Of a stretch of DNA of 64,000 nucleotides, positions 10,889 through 21,432 are shown piece by piece. Positions within the stretch are counted from its first letter, which is position 1, and each line of letters begins with the position of its first letter. Position numbers and translations under genes: made by a program. This stretch comes from Pseudomonas sp. PSE14 (GTDB taxonomy: Bacteria; Pseudomonadota; Gammaproteobacteria; Pseudomonadales; Pseudomonadaceae). The stretch is taken from positions 1,116,001 through 1,180,000 of the forward strand of contig NZ_CP115669.1 in NCBI RefSeq assembly GCF_029203285.1. The letters are read 5' to 3'. The notes under the pieces were generated by a model. The model searched no databases. It had not been told where the DNA came from and saw nothing but the letters and a program-made list of their open reading frames with translations.

Positions 10889-10911
10889 CGTCGAAATGGG
10901 AGCAGGCCCTG
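10889..10911 (-). repeat. Right terminal inverted repeat, also carrying the next gene's ribosome binding site
   Basis: Inverted copy of 10644-10666. Its GGGAG (10898-10902) and AGG (10904-10906) are the only purine-rich candidates upstream of the ATG at 10914. Confidence 0.7.
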
Positions 10912-10913
10912 AT

Positions 10914-11762
10914 ATGTCCATCGCAGTCATCCAGATGGTCAGCCAGGACGATGTCCTGGCCAATCTCGCCGCCGCCCGTCGCTTGCTGGAACAGGCTGCC
11001 CGTGGTGGCGCGCGCCTTGCCGTCCTGCCGGAAAACTTTGCCGCCATGGGCCGTCGCGATCTTGCTGATCTCGGCCGTGCCGAGGCGCAAGGGTACGGGC
11101 CGATCCTGCCCTGGTTGAAAAGCACCGCCCGTGACCTCAGGTTGTGGATAGTCGGCGGAACCCTGCCACTACCGCCTGCTGGCCAACCGGAGGCCAAGGC
11201 CAACGCCTGTTCGCTGCTGATCGACGATCAGGGCGAGGTGGCGGCGCGCTACGACAAGCTGCACCTGTTCGACGTGGATGTCGCCGACGCCCGTGGCCGC
11301 TATCGTGAGTCGGATGACTACGCCTTCGGCCAGCGCGTGGTGGTGGCCGACACACCGGTCGGGCGCCTGGGGCTGACGGTCTGCTACGACCTGCGCTTCC
11401 CCGAGCTCTACACCGCACTGCGCGAGGCCGGCGCGGAACTGATCAGCGCACCGGCGGCCTTCACCGCGGTGACCGGAGCAGCGCACTGGGAAGTGCTGGT
11501 CCGCGCCCGCGCCATCGAGACCCAGTGCTACCTGCTGGCGGCCGGGCAGGGTGGCACACATCCCAAAGGTCGGGAAACCTGGGGGCAATCGGCGATTGTC
11601 GATCCCTGGGGGCGTATCCTGGCTGAACAGGCCAAGGGCGAGGCCGTGCTGCTGGCCGAGCGGGACAGCGAGGAACAGGTGGCGGTCCGGCAGCGTATGC
11701 CGATTGCCCGGCACAGACGATTTTTCCCGCCGGTCGAACCGCGACCGGCGCGTACGGAGTAG
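10914..11762 (+). CDS. Nitrilase-superfamily carbon-nitrogen hydrolase (Nit1/Nit2-like)
   Basis: A 282-residue hydrolase of the nitrilase superfamily, most like the Nit/omega-amidase branch that hydrolyses deaminated glutathione or omega-amides. Catalytic Glu40 (LPENFAAM), Lys115 (YDKLHLFD) and Cys157 ([10 protein letters not shown]) are all present. The start MSIAVIQM fits the first beta strand of the family; an in-frame ATG at 10896 lies inside the MITE-like terminal repeat and is less likely. It is followed 2 bp later by tldD, so the two are probably co-transcribed. The exact substrate cannot be read from sequence. Confidence 0.9.
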   Translation: MSIAVIQMVSQDDVLANLAAARRLLEQAARGGARLAVLPENFAAMGRRDLADLGRAEAQGYGPILPWLKSTARDLRLWIVGGTLPLPPAGQPEAKANACSLLIDDQGEVAARYDKLHLFDVDVADARGRYRESDDYAFGQRVVVADTPVGRLGLTVCYDLRFPELYTALREAGAELISAPAAFTAVTGAAHWEVLVRARAIETQCYLLAAGQGGTHPKGRETWGQSAIVDPWGRILAEQAKGEAVLLAERDSEEQVAVRQRMPIARHRRFFPPVEPRPARTE

Positions 11763-11764
11763 AT

Positions 11765-13207
11765 ATGAGCGAACTGTTGTCATCCGTCAGCCAGCACCTG
11801 CTGGCCCCTGGTGGTCTGGACATCGAGCGGTTGTCGCCGGTGCTGCATGAACTCAGCGGTCCGGGTATCGATGCGGCCGACCTGTACTTCCAGAGCCAGG
11901 TGTCCGAGTCCTGGATGCTCGAAGACGGCATCGTCAAGGAAGGCAGTTTCCACATGGACCAGGGCGTCGGCGTGCGTGCGCAGTCCGGCGAGAAGACCGG
12001 CTTTGCCTACAGCAACGCCATCACCCATGAGGCGCTGATCCAGGCTGCCCAGGCGGCGCGCTCGATTTCCCGCGCCGGACAGAATGGCAAGGTGCAGGCG
12101 TTCAACGCCGTGGTGCCGCAACGCCTGTATGCCGGCGAGAACCCACTGGACGTGCTCAGCCGCGCTGAAAAGGTGGAGTTGTTGCAGAAGATCGATGCCG
12201 CGACCCGCGCCCTCGACCCGCGCATCCAGCAGGTCACCGTGAGCCTCGCTGGTGTCTGGGATCAGGTATTGGTCGCCGCGACGGATGGCTCGCTGGCGGC
12301 GGATATCCGTCCGCTGGTGCGCTTCAACGTCAGCGTCATCGTCGAACAGAACGGCCGTCGCGAGCGTGGTGGCCACGGCGGCGGCGGACGTACGGATTAC
12401 CGCTACTTCCTCCAGGAAGACCGGGCCATGGGCTACGCCCGCGAGGCGCTGCGCCAGGCGCTGGTCAACCTGGAAGCCGTTCCCGCGCCGGCCGGCAGCC
12501 TGCCGGTGGTGATGGGCGCCGGCTGGTCCGGCGTGCTGCTGCACGAAGCGGTGGGCCACGGCCTGGAAGGCGACTTCAACCGCAAGGGCAGTTCGGCCTA
12601 CAGCGGCCGCATCGGTGAGCAGGTCGCTTCCAGCCTGTGCACCATCGTCGACGATGGCACCCTGGCCGGCCGTCGTGGTTCGCTGTCGGTGGACGACGAA
12701 GGCACGCCGACGAACTGCAACGTGCTGATCGAGAACGGCATCCTCAAGGGCTACATGCAGGACAAGCTCAATGCCCGCCTGATGGGCGTGGCGCGCACCG
12801 GCAACGGTCGCCGCGAGTCCTATGCGCACCTGCCGATGCCGCGCATGACCAACACCTACATGCTGGCCGGGCAGAGCGAGCCGGAAGAGATCATCGCCAG
12901 CGTCGAGCGCGGCATCTACTGCGCCAACCTAGGTGGCGGCCAGGTGGACATCACCAGTGGCAAGTTCGTCTTCGCCACCAGCGAGGCTTACCTGATCGAG
13001 AACGGCAAGATCACCCGCCCGGTGAAGGGCGCGACCCTGATCGGCAACGGTCCGGAAGTGATGAGCCGGGTGTCCATGGTCGGCAATGACCTGGCGCTGG
13101 ACAGCGGCGTGGGCACCTGCGGTAAGGACGGCCAGTCCGTGCCGGTCGGTGTCGGTCAGCCGACCCTGAAGATCGACGCCATCACCGTCGGCGGCACGGG
13201 CGCCTGA
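11765..13207 (+). CDS. tldD: Metalloprotease TldD
   Basis: A 480-residue subunit of the TldD/TldE (PmbA) heterodimeric metalloprotease, which degrades unfolded peptides and matures microcin-type peptides. The zinc motif HEAVGH sits at residues 260-265 in a [12 protein letters not shown] context, and the C-terminal Cys-containing segment [20 protein letters not shown] is typical. Partner pmbA lies 0.7 kb downstream beyond yjgA, giving the tldD-yjgA-pmbA arrangement of pseudomonads. Confidence 0.96.
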   Translation: MSELLSSVSQHLLAPGGLDIERLSPVLHELSGPGIDAADLYFQSQVSESWMLEDGIVKEGSFHMDQGVGVRAQSGEKTGFAYSNAITHEALIQAAQAARSISRAGQNGKVQAFNAVVPQRLYAGENPLDVLSRAEKVELLQKIDAATRALDPRIQQVTVSLAGVWDQVLVAATDGSLAADIRPLVRFNVSVIVEQNGRRERGGHGGGGRTDYRYFLQEDRAMGYAREALRQALVNLEAVPAPAGSLPVVMGAGWSGVLLHEAVGHGLEGDFNRKGSSAYSGRIGEQVASSLCTIVDDGTLAGRRGSLSVDDEGTPTNCNVLIENGILKGYMQDKLNARLMGVARTGNGRRESYAHLPMPRMTNTYMLAGQSEPEEIIASVERGIYCANLGGGQVDITSGKFVFATSEAYLIENGKITRPVKGATLIGNGPEVMSRVSMVGNDLALDSGVGTCGKDGQSVPVGVGQPTLKIDAITVGGTGA

Positions 13208-13247
13208 GGCCGTTGCGGGCAGGGCTGGAGACGAAGGACGCGGCCGC

Positions 13248-13772
13248 TCAGCGCAGGCCGCGTTTGAGTTCGTCCAGCTCGCGGATGTACTTGAAGATCT
13301 TCCGCGCCGCCGCCGGAGGCTTGTTGTGAGCGGCCTCATGCTGGGCGTGGCGGATCAGCTGCAGCAGGTGCTGCCGGTCGCTTTCCGGGTATTCGCCGAA
13401 GAACGCGGCGAGTGCGTCGTCGCCACCGCTGATGAGGCGGTCGCGCCAGCGCTCCAGGGCGTGGAAGCGTTCGTTGTACTGGCGGGTGGAGCTGTCTACC
13501 TGTTCCAGCAGGGCAACGATGGCGTCGATGTCCTGATCGCGCATCAGTTTGCCGATGAACTGCCGGTGGCGCTTCTTGGCGGCGTTGGCCTTGTGCTTGG
13601 GTGCTTCGTCCAGTGCGCGGCGCAGTGGATCGGTCAGCGGCATGCGGTCCAGCAGGTCCGGCTTGAGCGTCGTCAGGCGCTCGCCGAGGTCCTGCAGGGC
13701 GTGCAGCTCGCGTTTGACTTGCGACTTGCTCTTCTCTTCGAAGAGGGAGTCGTCATCGTGAATTTCAGCCAT
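13248..13772 (-). CDS. yjgA: YjgA family (DUF615) ribosome-associated protein
   Basis: A 174-residue highly charged protein that matches the YjgA/DarP family, which binds late 50S assembly intermediates. The start [20 protein letters not shown] and the motif SKSQVKREL followed by LGERLTTL are characteristic, as is the C-terminal [10 protein letters not shown] longer open frame reaches 14288 on the same strand but overlaps pmbA and lacks family similarity. It is convergent with tldD and divergent from pmbA, whose shared 121-bp region must hold both promoters. Confidence 0.92.
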   Translation of the reverse strand: MAEIHDDDSLFEEKSKSQVKRELHALQDLGERLTTLKPDLLDRMPLTDPLRRALDEAPKHKANAAKKRHRQFIGKLMRDQDIDAIVALLEQVDSSTRQYNERFHALERWRDRLISGGDDALAAFFGEYPESDRQHLLQLIRHAQHEAAHNKPPAAARKIFKYIRELDELKRGLR

Positions 13773-13893
13773 GGCGGGGGTCTCGTTGAAAACGCCGCCA
13801 TGATAACGAGTCGAGGGCCGCTTGTCCGGCCCGAGCAGGTCGCCGAAGCCCAAGAGGGCGTAGCGGCCGGTACATGAACAGGAGAGGCACGTA

Positions 13894-15243
13894 ATGAGCG
13901 AACACAACCCGGCGGTCAGCCCGGACGTCCTTCCCGAGCTGCGCGAGCAGGTCGAGCGGATCATTGCCGAGGCTTCCCGGCAGGGCGCCAGCGCCTGCGA
14001 GGTGGCGGTTTCGGTGGAGCAGGGATTGTCCACTTCGGTACGCCAGGGCGAGGTGGAGACCGTCGAGTTCAACCGCGACCAGGGGTTCGGTATCACCCTG
14101 TACGTCGGCCAGCGCAAAGGCTCGGCCAGCACCTCGGCCACCGGCGCTGACGCCATTCGCGAAACCGTGGCGGCGGCGCTGGCCATCGCCAAGCACGCTT
14201 CCGAGGACGATTGCGCCGGGCTCGCCGATCCGGCGCTGATGGCCCGGAATCTGCCGGACCTGGACCTGTACCACGCCTGGTCGATCACCCCGGATCAGGC
14301 GGTGGAGCGCGCGCTGGCCTGCGAAGCGGCGGCCTTCGCCGCGGATGCGCGGGTGACCAAGGCCGATGGCACCACGGTGAACACTCACCAGGGCTGCCGC
14401 GTTTACGGCAACAGCCACGGCTTCGTCGGCGGCTACGCCAGCACCCGGCACAGCCTGAGCTGCGTGATGATCGCCGAAGGCCAGGGGCAGATGCAGCGGG
14501 ACTACTGGTATGACGTCAACCGCCGTGGTGATCTGCTGGCGAGTTCCGAGTCGATCGGCCGTCGTGCTGCGGAGCGTGCCGCCAGTCGCCTGGGCGCGCG
14601 GCCGGTGGCTACCGCCGAGGTTCCGGTGCTGTTCGCGCCGGAGGTCGCGGTGGGGCTGTTCGGTCACTTCCTGTCGGCGATTTCCGGCGGCAGCCTGTAC
14701 CGCAAGTCGTCGTTCCTCGAAGGTACCCTGGGGCAGCGTCTGTTCCCCGAGTGGCTGACCCTCGATGAGCGCCCGCTGCTGGCCGGAGCGCTGGGCAGTG
14801 CATCATTCGATAACGACGGCCTGGCCACTTATGCCAAACCCTTCGTCGAAGGCGGCGATCTGGTTTCCTACATCCTCGGCACCTACTCCGGCCGCAAGCT
14901 GGGCATGCCCAGCACCGCCAATGCCGGCGGTGTGCACAACCTGTTCGTCAGCCATGGTGACGAGGACCAGGTGGCGCTGATCCGTCGCATGGGCCGCGGC
15001 CTGTTGGTGACGGAGCTGATGGGGCAGGGCGTGAACCTGGTGACCGGCGACTATTCCCGTGGTGCGGGCGGTTATTGGGTGGAGAATGGCGAAATCCAGT
15101 TCCCGGTGCAGGAAGTCACCATTGCGGCGAACCTGCGCGATCTGTTCCGCAATATCGTGGCCATTGGCAATGACGTGGAGTTCCGCGGCAACCTGCACAC
15201 CGGCTCGGTGCTGGTTGAGCGCATGACCGTCGCCGGCAACTGA
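13894..15243 (+). CDS. pmbA: Metalloprotease PmbA (TldE)
   Basis: A 449-residue partner of TldD. It has the family fold ([20 protein letters not shown] near the N-terminus) and the conserved C-terminal [11 protein letters not shown]-type segment seen here as [20 protein letters not shown], but no HExxxH, as expected of the non-catalytic subunit. An AGGAGAGG ribosome binding site precedes the ATG. A strong bidirectional terminator follows. Confidence 0.95.
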   Translation: MSEHNPAVSPDVLPELREQVERIIAEASRQGASACEVAVSVEQGLSTSVRQGEVETVEFNRDQGFGITLYVGQRKGSASTSATGADAIRETVAAALAIAKHASEDDCAGLADPALMARNLPDLDLYHAWSITPDQAVERALACEAAAFAADARVTKADGTTVNTHQGCRVYGNSHGFVGGYASTRHSLSCVMIAEGQGQMQRDYWYDVNRRGDLLASSESIGRRAAERAASRLGARPVATAEVPVLFAPEVAVGLFGHFLSAISGGSLYRKSSFLEGTLGQRLFPEWLTLDERPLLAGALGSASFDNDGLATYAKPFVEGGDLVSYILGTYSGRKLGMPSTANAGGVHNLFVSHGDEDQVALIRRMGRGLLVTELMGQGVNLVTGDYSRGAGGYWVENGEIQFPVQEVTIAANLRDLFRNIVAIGNDVEFRGNLHTGSVLVERMTVAGN

Positions 15244-15256
15244 TATTGCTGCCCAT

Positions 15257-15286
15257 GAAAAAGCCCGCCATCTGGCGGGCTTTTTC
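15257..15286. terminator. Bidirectional terminator between pmbA and ptsO
   Basis: GAAAAAGCCCGCCA with TGGCGGGCTTTTTC forms a 13-bp stem with A and T runs on the two sides, serving both convergent genes. Confidence 0.9.
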
Positions 15287-15311
15287 ATTCGTGTAGAGCC
15301 GCTCCTGGCGC

Positions 15312-15584
15312 TTACTCGCCTTCGTCGAAGTAGTTGTTGATCAACTCGGCCAGTGCGCCCAACGCCTCATTTTCCTGCTCGCCTTCCGCGGCAATGTGCA
15401 GGTTGGTGCCCTTGCCGGCGGCCAGCATCATCACTGCCATGATGCTCTTGCCGTCGACGGTGCTTTCCGGGTTGCGCCCCACGCGAATCTGGCAGGGGTA
15501 TCGTCCCGCGACGCCGACGAATTTGGCCGCCGCACGGGCGTGCAGACCAAGCTTGTTGATGATGGTGATTTCAAGGGCGGGCAT
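15312..15584 (-). CDS. ptsO: Nitrogen-related phosphocarrier protein NPr (HPr family)
   Basis: A 90-residue HPr-like protein that takes phosphate from EINtr and passes it to EIIA(Ntr). The phosphorylated histidine is His15 in NKLGLHARAAAKF, and the regulatory-site region is STVDGKSIMAVMML. It is the last gene of the leftward rpoN-hpf-ptsN-rapZ-ptsO cluster found in many gammaproteobacteria and acts with ptsN at 16477-16941. A terminator lies just beyond its stop. Confidence 0.95.
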   Translation of the reverse strand: MPALEITIINKLGLHARAAAKFVGVAGRYPCQIRVGRNPESTVDGKSIMAVMMLAAGKGTNLHIAAEGEQENEALGALAELINNYFDEGE

Positions 15585-15616
15585 CGCGAGGGGCTGTCCT
15601 TTGTTGTGTGTTGCTA

Positions 15617-16474
15617 CTAGCTCAGGTCGCGGTGGCGAATCTGCACGTTGGTGAGGGTTTCCTTGAGGGCCTTGCCAATGCGCTCGGCCAGGTAGGTCGA
15701 GCGGTGCTGGCCACCGGTACAGCCGATGGCAATGGTGACATAGGCCCGGTTACTCGCGGCGAAGCGCGGCAGCCATTTGTTCAGGTAGCCGAGGATGTCC
15801 TGATACATCTCCTCGACGTCGGGTTGTGCGGCCAGGTACTCCTGAACATCCGCATCAAGCCCGGTGTGCTCGCGCAGTTCGGGTTTCCAGTAGGGGTTGG
15901 GCAGGCAGCGCACGTCGAACACCAGGTCGGCGTCCACCGGCATGCCGCGCTTGAAGCCGAAGGATTCGACCAGGAAGGCGGTGCCCAGTTCTGGCTTGTT
16001 CAGCAGGCGCAGCTTGAGCACGTCGCGCAGCTGATAGAGGTTCAGATGTGTGGTGTTGAGCTTGAGGTCGGCCAGGTCGGCAATCGGCGCCAACAGATGG
16101 GCCTCGTCGGCGATGGCTTCGGCCAGCGAGCGGCTGTCGGTGGTCAGGGGGTGCCGGCGGCGCGTCTCGGAGAAGCGTTTGAGCAGGGTTTCATCATCGG
16201 CATCGAGGTACAGCACATCGCACTGGATGTGCTTGTCGCGAGCCTCCTGTAGCAGTTCGGGGAAGCGCTGCAGCTGGCTGGGCAGGTTGCGTGCGTCGAT
16301 GGAGACGGCTACCTGCGGGTGAAGCAGTTCGGTATGCAGCAGTGCGCGTTGTGCAAGGTCCGGGAGCAGGCTGGCGGGCAGGTTGTCGATGCAGTAGAAA
16401 CCGTTGTCTTCGAGCACGTTGAGCGCGGTGCTCTTACCCGAGCCGGAACGTCCGCTGATGATGATCAGGCGCAT
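15617..16474 (-). CDS. rapZ: RNase adapter protein RapZ (YvcJ family)
   Basis: A 285-residue P-loop protein. In enterobacteria RapZ binds the small RNA GlmZ and hands it to RNase E, adjusting glucosamine-6-phosphate synthesis; in Pseudomonas the sRNA partner is not obvious. Walker A is GRSGSGKST at residues 8-16, with [13 protein letters not shown] and the C-terminal [20 protein letters not shown]-binding/phosphosugar motif. It starts 2 bp after the ptsN stop, so it is co-translated with it. Confidence 0.95.
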   Translation of the reverse strand: MRLIIISGRSGSGKSTALNVLEDNGFYCIDNLPASLLPDLAQRALLHTELLHPQVAVSIDARNLPSQLQRFPELLQEARDKHIQCDVLYLDADDETLLKRFSETRRRHPLTTDSRSLAEAIADEAHLLAPIADLADLKLNTTHLNLYQLRDVLKLRLLNKPELGTAFLVESFGFKRGMPVDADLVFDVRCLPNPYWKPELREHTGLDADVQEYLAAQPDVEEMYQDILGYLNKWLPRFAASNRAYVTIAIGCTGGQHRSTYLAERIGKALKETLTNVQIRHRDLS

Positions 16475-16476
16475 GA

Positions 16477-16941
16477 TCAGTGGCCGTTCTGGAAGTCCAC
16501 GACGATCCGGTACAGCTCCTCGCCGTTGGCGGCGTGGCGCAGGCGGTCACGGACGTCGGAACGGTCGAGCATGGAAGCGATCTGGCGGAGCAGTTCCAGG
16601 TGCTCTTCGGTGGCGGCTTCGGGCACCAGCAGGACGAATACTAGGTCGACCGGCGCGCCGTCGAGGGCATCGAAGTCAACCGGATGGTCCAGGTGCAGGA
16701 TGGCGCTGATGGGGGACTTGCAGCCAGGAAGGCGGCAATGCGGAATGGCGATGCCATTGCCGAAACCAGTGGAGCCCAGGCGTTCCCGGGCCACCAGATT
16801 TTCAAAGATGTCTTGCGCGTCGAAACCTGGCAGCTCGCGAGCTACCAGGTTTGCGATTTGTTCAAGGACGCGTTTTTTGCTGCCGCCCGGCACGTTCACC
16901 AGGGAACGGCCGGGGGTCAGGATTTGCTCAAGTCGAATCAT
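16477..16941 (-). CDS. ptsN: Nitrogen regulatory PTS enzyme IIA (EIIA-Ntr)
   Basis: A 154-residue EIIA domain of the fructose/mannitol family. The phosphorylated histidine is His68 in [15 protein letters not shown]. It regulates potassium uptake, sigma-54-dependent genes and carbon storage according to its phosphorylation, receiving phosphate from NPr (ptsO, same cluster). Nine bases separate it from hpf upstream. Confidence 0.96.
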   Translation of the reverse strand: MIRLEQILTPGRSLVNVPGGSKKRVLEQIANLVARELPGFDAQDIFENLVARERLGSTGFGNGIAIPHCRLPGCKSPISAILHLDHPVDFDALDGAPVDLVFVLLVPEAATEEHLELLRQIASMLDRSDVRDRLRHAANGEELYRIVVDFQNGH

Positions 16942-16950
16942 AGGGAGGGG

Positions 16951-17259
16951 TTAACGAACACCAACTCCCTGCTGGCGTTCGAGGTATTTTTCCTTGTGCT
17001 TGATCAGTTGGCGGTCGAGCTTGTCAGTGAGCAGGTCGATGGCCGCATACATGTCTTCATGTTCGGCACAGGCCACTACTTCGCCACCTGCGATGTGCAG
17101 GGTGGCTTCGATTTTCTGCTTTAGCTTCTCGACCTCCATGATGACCTGAACATTGGTGATCTTGTCGAAGTGGCGCTCCAGTCGTCCGAGTTTTTCGCCG
17201 ACATAGTCGCGCAGGGCGTCGGTCACATCCAGTTGATGTCCACTGATGTTGACTTGCAT
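16951..17259 (-). CDS. hpf: Ribosome hibernation promoting factor, short form
   Basis: A 102-residue protein of the HPF/YfiA family that binds 30S and drives 100S dimer formation in stationary phase. It starts MQVNISGHQLDVTDALRDYV and has the alpha-beta core with HFDKITNVQVIMEVEK. It lacks the C-terminal extension of long HPF. Located directly after rpoN in the same direction, with a short hairpin between them. Confidence 0.95.
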   Translation of the reverse strand: MQVNISGHQLDVTDALRDYVGEKLGRLERHFDKITNVQVIMEVEKLKQKIEATLHIAGGEVVACAEHEDMYAAIDLLTDKLDRQLIKHKEKYLERQQGVGVR

Positions 17260-17290
17260 ACCGCTTTCTCCTTATTGCCCGTGTGTAAGT

Positions 17291-17310
17291 GGCAGGTTAG
17301 GTGGCCTGCC
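17291..17310 (-). promoter_or_regulatory. Short hairpin between rpoN and hpf
   Basis: GGCAGG and CCTGCC arms of 6 bp surround an 8-nt loop in the 78-bp gap. There is no T-run, so it may be a processing or attenuation site; weak evidence. Confidence 0.3.
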
Positions 17311-17337
17311 GCCGGAACACTTTGGCGTGGATCAACG

Positions 17338-18837
<1,500 letters not shown>

Positions 18838-19078
18838 GGCTGGAACTAGGCACCTTGTTCGCTGGCGCAGCAAGCGCCATATCCACGACTACGGACGCCG
18901 GGGCGCCGCGAGGAAGCAAATTATATGCCTGAGTCTGGACGCTTTGCCTAGGGTCTGTCGACCTTTCGTTACAACCTGATTATCGGGCGATTTCGAGGCG
19001 GCCCGACACGCGGCGCCGGATGCAGGTCCGGGCCGTTAGCGGGGGAGGCGCGGCGCCGCCTGGAGGGCGGTCGCTGGG
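18838..19078 (-). promoter_or_regulatory. lptB-rpoN intergenic region with probable rpoN promoter
   Basis: This 241-bp gap holds a perfect TATAAT on the minus strand (18925 to 18920). A poor -35-like GGCAAA (18948 to 18943) lies 17 bp upstream, giving a transcript leader of roughly 80 bases before rpoN. The part next to lptB (19010-19078) is GC-rich with no clear terminator, so read-through from lptB is possible. Confidence 0.45.
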
Positions 19079-19804
19079 TCAGAGGCGGAACTCGTGACCC
19101 AGATAGACTTCCTTCACCAGATCGTTGGCGAGGATGGTCTCGGCGCTGCCTTCGGCGATCAGTTGACCGTCGTTGACGATGTAGGCGGTTTCGCAGATAT
19201 CCAGCGTCTCGCGGACGTTGTGGTCGGTGATCAGTACACCGATACCCTTGGCCTTTAGGTGATGGATGATCTGCTTGATGTCGCCGACGGAGATCGGGTC
19301 GACGCCGGCGAAGGGTTCATCCAGCAGGATGAACTTCGGCGAACTGGCCAGGGCGCGGGCGATTTCCACGCGACGCCGCTCGCCACCGGACAGGCTCATG
19401 CCGAGGTTGTCGCGGATGTGGTGGATGTGGAATTCCTCGAGCAGGCCCTCCAGGGCTTCCTGGCGGCCGCTGCGATCCAGGTCGCTGCGGGTTTCGAGGA
19501 TCGCGCTGATGTTGTCGGCCACCGATAGCTTGCGGAAGATCGAGGCTTCCTGCGGCAGGTAGCCGATGCCGGCACGGGCGCGGCCGTGCATGGGCAGGTG
19601 GGTCACGTCCTGGTTGTCGATACGGACCACACCCTGGTCTGCACGGACCAGGCCTACGATCATGTAGAAGCAGGTGGTCTTGCCCGCTCCGTTGGGGCCG
19701 AGCAGGCCGACGATCTGTCCGCTGTCGATGCTCATGCTGACATCGCGGACCACTTGCCGGCTTTTGTAGCTCTTGGCGAGGTGCTGGGCGGTGAGCGTAG
19801 CCAT
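19079..19804 (-). CDS. lptB: LPS export ABC transporter ATP-binding protein LptB
   Basis: A 241-residue ATPase that powers LPS extraction from the inner membrane with LptFG. Walker A is GPNGAGKTT (residues 36-44), the ABC signature is [15 protein letters not shown] and Walker B is [13 protein letters not shown]. Its ATG overlaps the lptA stop by one base, so lptC-lptA-lptB form a coupled operon. LptF and LptG are not in the window. Confidence 0.97.
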   Translation of the reverse strand: MATLTAQHLAKSYKSRQVVRDVSMSIDSGQIVGLLGPNGAGKTTCFYMIVGLVRADQGVVRIDNQDVTHLPMHGRARAGIGYLPQEASIFRKLSVADNISAILETRSDLDRSGRQEALEGLLEEFHIHHIRDNLGMSLSGGERRRVEIARALASSPKFILLDEPFAGVDPISVGDIKQIIHHLKAKGIGVLITDHNVRETLDICETAYIVNDGQLIAEGSAETILANDLVKEVYLGHEFRL

Positions 19805-20340
19805 TACTGCGCTTGATCCTGCTTTTTCTTGGGCTGGATGACCATGTCGATACGCGGGCGCGGCGTGGTCACCTGGGCGCCAGTGGCGCGGCCTGCGTTG
19901 ACGATCTGGCGCTGGGTGTCATAGACGATCTTCTCGCCTTCGAAGGTGTTGCCTTCCTGGATCACCTTGGCCTGGTCGATCAGTACGACGCGGTTCTGGG
20001 TGACGAAATACTGGATCGTCAGGCCATAGGCCTTGGTGATCTCTTTCTCCGGCGAAGGCTTCTGCTCGAAGTAGGCGGGCTTGCCTACCGAGGTCACGAC
20101 CTCGATATCGCCGTTCTTGTTCTGCTTGAGCGTGACAGTGTTGCCGGTCAGCTTCATGCTGCCCTGGGTCACCACCACGTCACCGCGGTAGACGGCAACG
20201 CCTTGCTTGTCGTCCAGTTCGGCGCTGTCGGCCTGGACGCGGATGGGCTGTTCCCGGTCGGTGGGAAGGGCCCATGCGGCGGAGCTGCCGATGGCGGCGG
20301 CGAGGCTGAGGAGAAGGGGGAGGGTGTTAACGAGCCTCAT
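19804..20340 (-). CDS. lptA: LPS periplasmic transport protein LptA
   Basis: A 178-residue periplasmic bridge protein of the OstA family. A signal peptide ([20 protein letters not shown] then AWA) precedes the beta-jellyroll: [20 protein letters not shown] and a lysine-rich tail ([10 protein letters not shown]). It overlaps lptC by 14 bases and lptB by one. Confidence 0.95.
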   Translation of the reverse strand: MRLVNTLPLLLSLAAAIGSSAAWALPTDREQPIRVQADSAELDDKQGVAVYRGDVVVTQGSMKLTGNTVTLKQNKNGDIEVVTSVGKPAYFEQKPSPEKEITKAYGLTIQYFVTQNRVVLIDQAKVIQEGNTFEGEKIVYDTQRQIVNAGRATGAQVTTPRPRIDMVIQPKKKQDQAQ

Positions 20341-20899
20341 GCTGACCTCTTACGTTGGACAGCAGGAGCATCCGGCTGTCTTTCAGATACGCTTTCATTC
20401 CAACAGCCGTGGTCACACCGTTGGGTTCGGTGATTTTCACGGGCTGGTCAGTCTGCGCATAGTCCTTGTCCGGGAACACCGTCATCCGGCTAGTGTTGAG
20501 CAGCAGCGTGCGCTGTTGCGCATCGGTGCGCGCCACGCGCACGTCGTCGATCAACTCGACCTGCTTGCCCTCGGGGCCGACTTCGGCGCGAACGCTCTGG
20601 ACATGCCACGGCTGCGGTTCCTGTACGCGGTAGAAGTACAGGTCCGGCGTGGTGACCATGGTCACGTCGGTCGCTTTCAGGTGTTCCAATTTGTCTGCGG
20701 TCATCTCGTAGGCGAGCGTACCGTCGACGCGGTACTGCACGCTGTGGGCGTTGACCGCGTAGAAATCGATGGCGTCGTTGGTCTGCGACTTGAACTGGCG
20801 CTCGTTGAAGTCCAGGCGGACGTTCCAGTAGTAGCCGAGTGCAATCAGCAGGACGGCGATCAGGGCGAGCAACAGCTTCTGGCGGAGTGTCTTGGGCAT
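20327..20899 (-). CDS. lptC: LPS export membrane protein LptC
   Basis: A 190-residue bitopic protein with one N-terminal membrane segment (KLLLALIAVLLIALGYYW) and a periplasmic jellyroll (YEMTADKLEHLKATDVTMVT). It links LptB2FG to LptA. Start codon ATG at 20899 is 8 bases after the kdsC stop, in the order kdsD-kdsC-lptC-lptA-lptB. Confidence 0.94.
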   Translation of the reverse strand: MPKTLRQKLLLALIAVLLIALGYYWNVRLDFNERQFKSQTNDAIDFYAVNAHSVQYRVDGTLAYEMTADKLEHLKATDVTMVTTPDLYFYRVQEPQPWHVQSVRAEVGPEGKQVELIDDVRVARTDAQQRTLLLNTSRMTVFPDKDYAQTDQPVKITEPNGVTTAVGMKAYLKDSRMLLLSNVRGQHEAR

Positions 20900-20907
20900 G
20901 TTCAGCT

Positions 20908-21432
20908 CTAGAGGTACGCGTTCTGGGCAGCTTCGAGATTGCCCTGGGCGCGCAGGATCAGCTCGCAGAACTCGCGGGCCGCACCTTCGCCGCCACGTGC
21001 CTGGGTGACACCATCGGCGTGCTGGCGGACGAATGGGTCGGCGCTGGCCACTGCCATGCCCAGGCCGGCGCGGCGAATGGCGGGCAGGTCGGGCAGGTCG
21101 TCACCCAGGTAGGCGACTTCCTCATAGCCTAGACCGAGTTCGGCGAGCAGTTCATCGAGGGCGACCAGCTTGTCTTCACGCCCCTGGAACAGGTGGGTGA
21201 TGCCCAGGTTCTTGGCCCGGCGCTCGACCACCGGGCTCGAGCGGCCGGTGATGATCGCGGTGCGCACGCCGGAGGCCATGAGCATCTTGATTCCATGGCC
21301 GTCCAGAGTATTGAAGGTCTTGAATTCGCCGCCGTCGGGCAGGAAGTAGAGCTTGCCGTCGGTCAGCACGCCGTCGACGTCGAAGACCGCCAGGCGAACG
21401 GCCTTGGCGCGCTGCAGCAGGTCGGCGCTCAT
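20908..21432 (-). CDS. kdsC: 3-deoxy-D-manno-octulosonate 8-phosphate phosphatase
   Basis: A 174-residue HAD-superfamily enzyme that removes phosphate from Kdo8P. Motif I is FDVDGVLTDGKL, motif II is TGRSSPVV, and AYLGDDLPDLPAI is the motif IV region. It acts two steps after KdsD, encoded immediately upstream without any gap (kdsD ends at 21433). Confidence 0.96.
   Translation of the reverse strand: MSADLLQRAKAVRLAVFDVDGVLTDGKLYFLPDGGEFKTFNTLDGHGIKMLMASGVRTAIITGRSSPVVERRAKNLGITHLFQGREDKLVALDELLAELGLGYEEVAYLGDDLPDLPAIRRAGLGMAVASADPFVRQHADGVTQARGGEGAAREFCELILRAQGNLEAAQNAYL

Larger units (their letters stand above)
10644..10911. mobile_element. MITE-like non-autonomous element, 268 bp
   Basis: The segment is bounded by terminal inverted repeats of 23 bp with one mismatch (10644-10666 and 10889-10911, ends CAGGGCCTGCTCCC). 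Similarity continues inward to about 35 bp with one indel. Inside are a perfect 15-bp inverted repeat, CCGCATTTTGCGCAG (10681-10695) with its complement (10753-10767), and an 11-bp one, AAATCACGCCA (10791-10801) with its complement (10859-10869). No ORF of note and no transposase are present, and no clear target duplication is seen. Structure fits a MITE or composite REP-type element. Confidence 0.75.

Noticed and set aside
10619-10912. 97-codon frame covering the MITE-like element
   Set aside because: Its sequence is made from the inverted repeats and has no protein-like features.
19010-19078. Possible terminator after lptB
   Set aside because: GC-rich and partly self-complementary, but no stable stem followed by a T-run on the minus strand.
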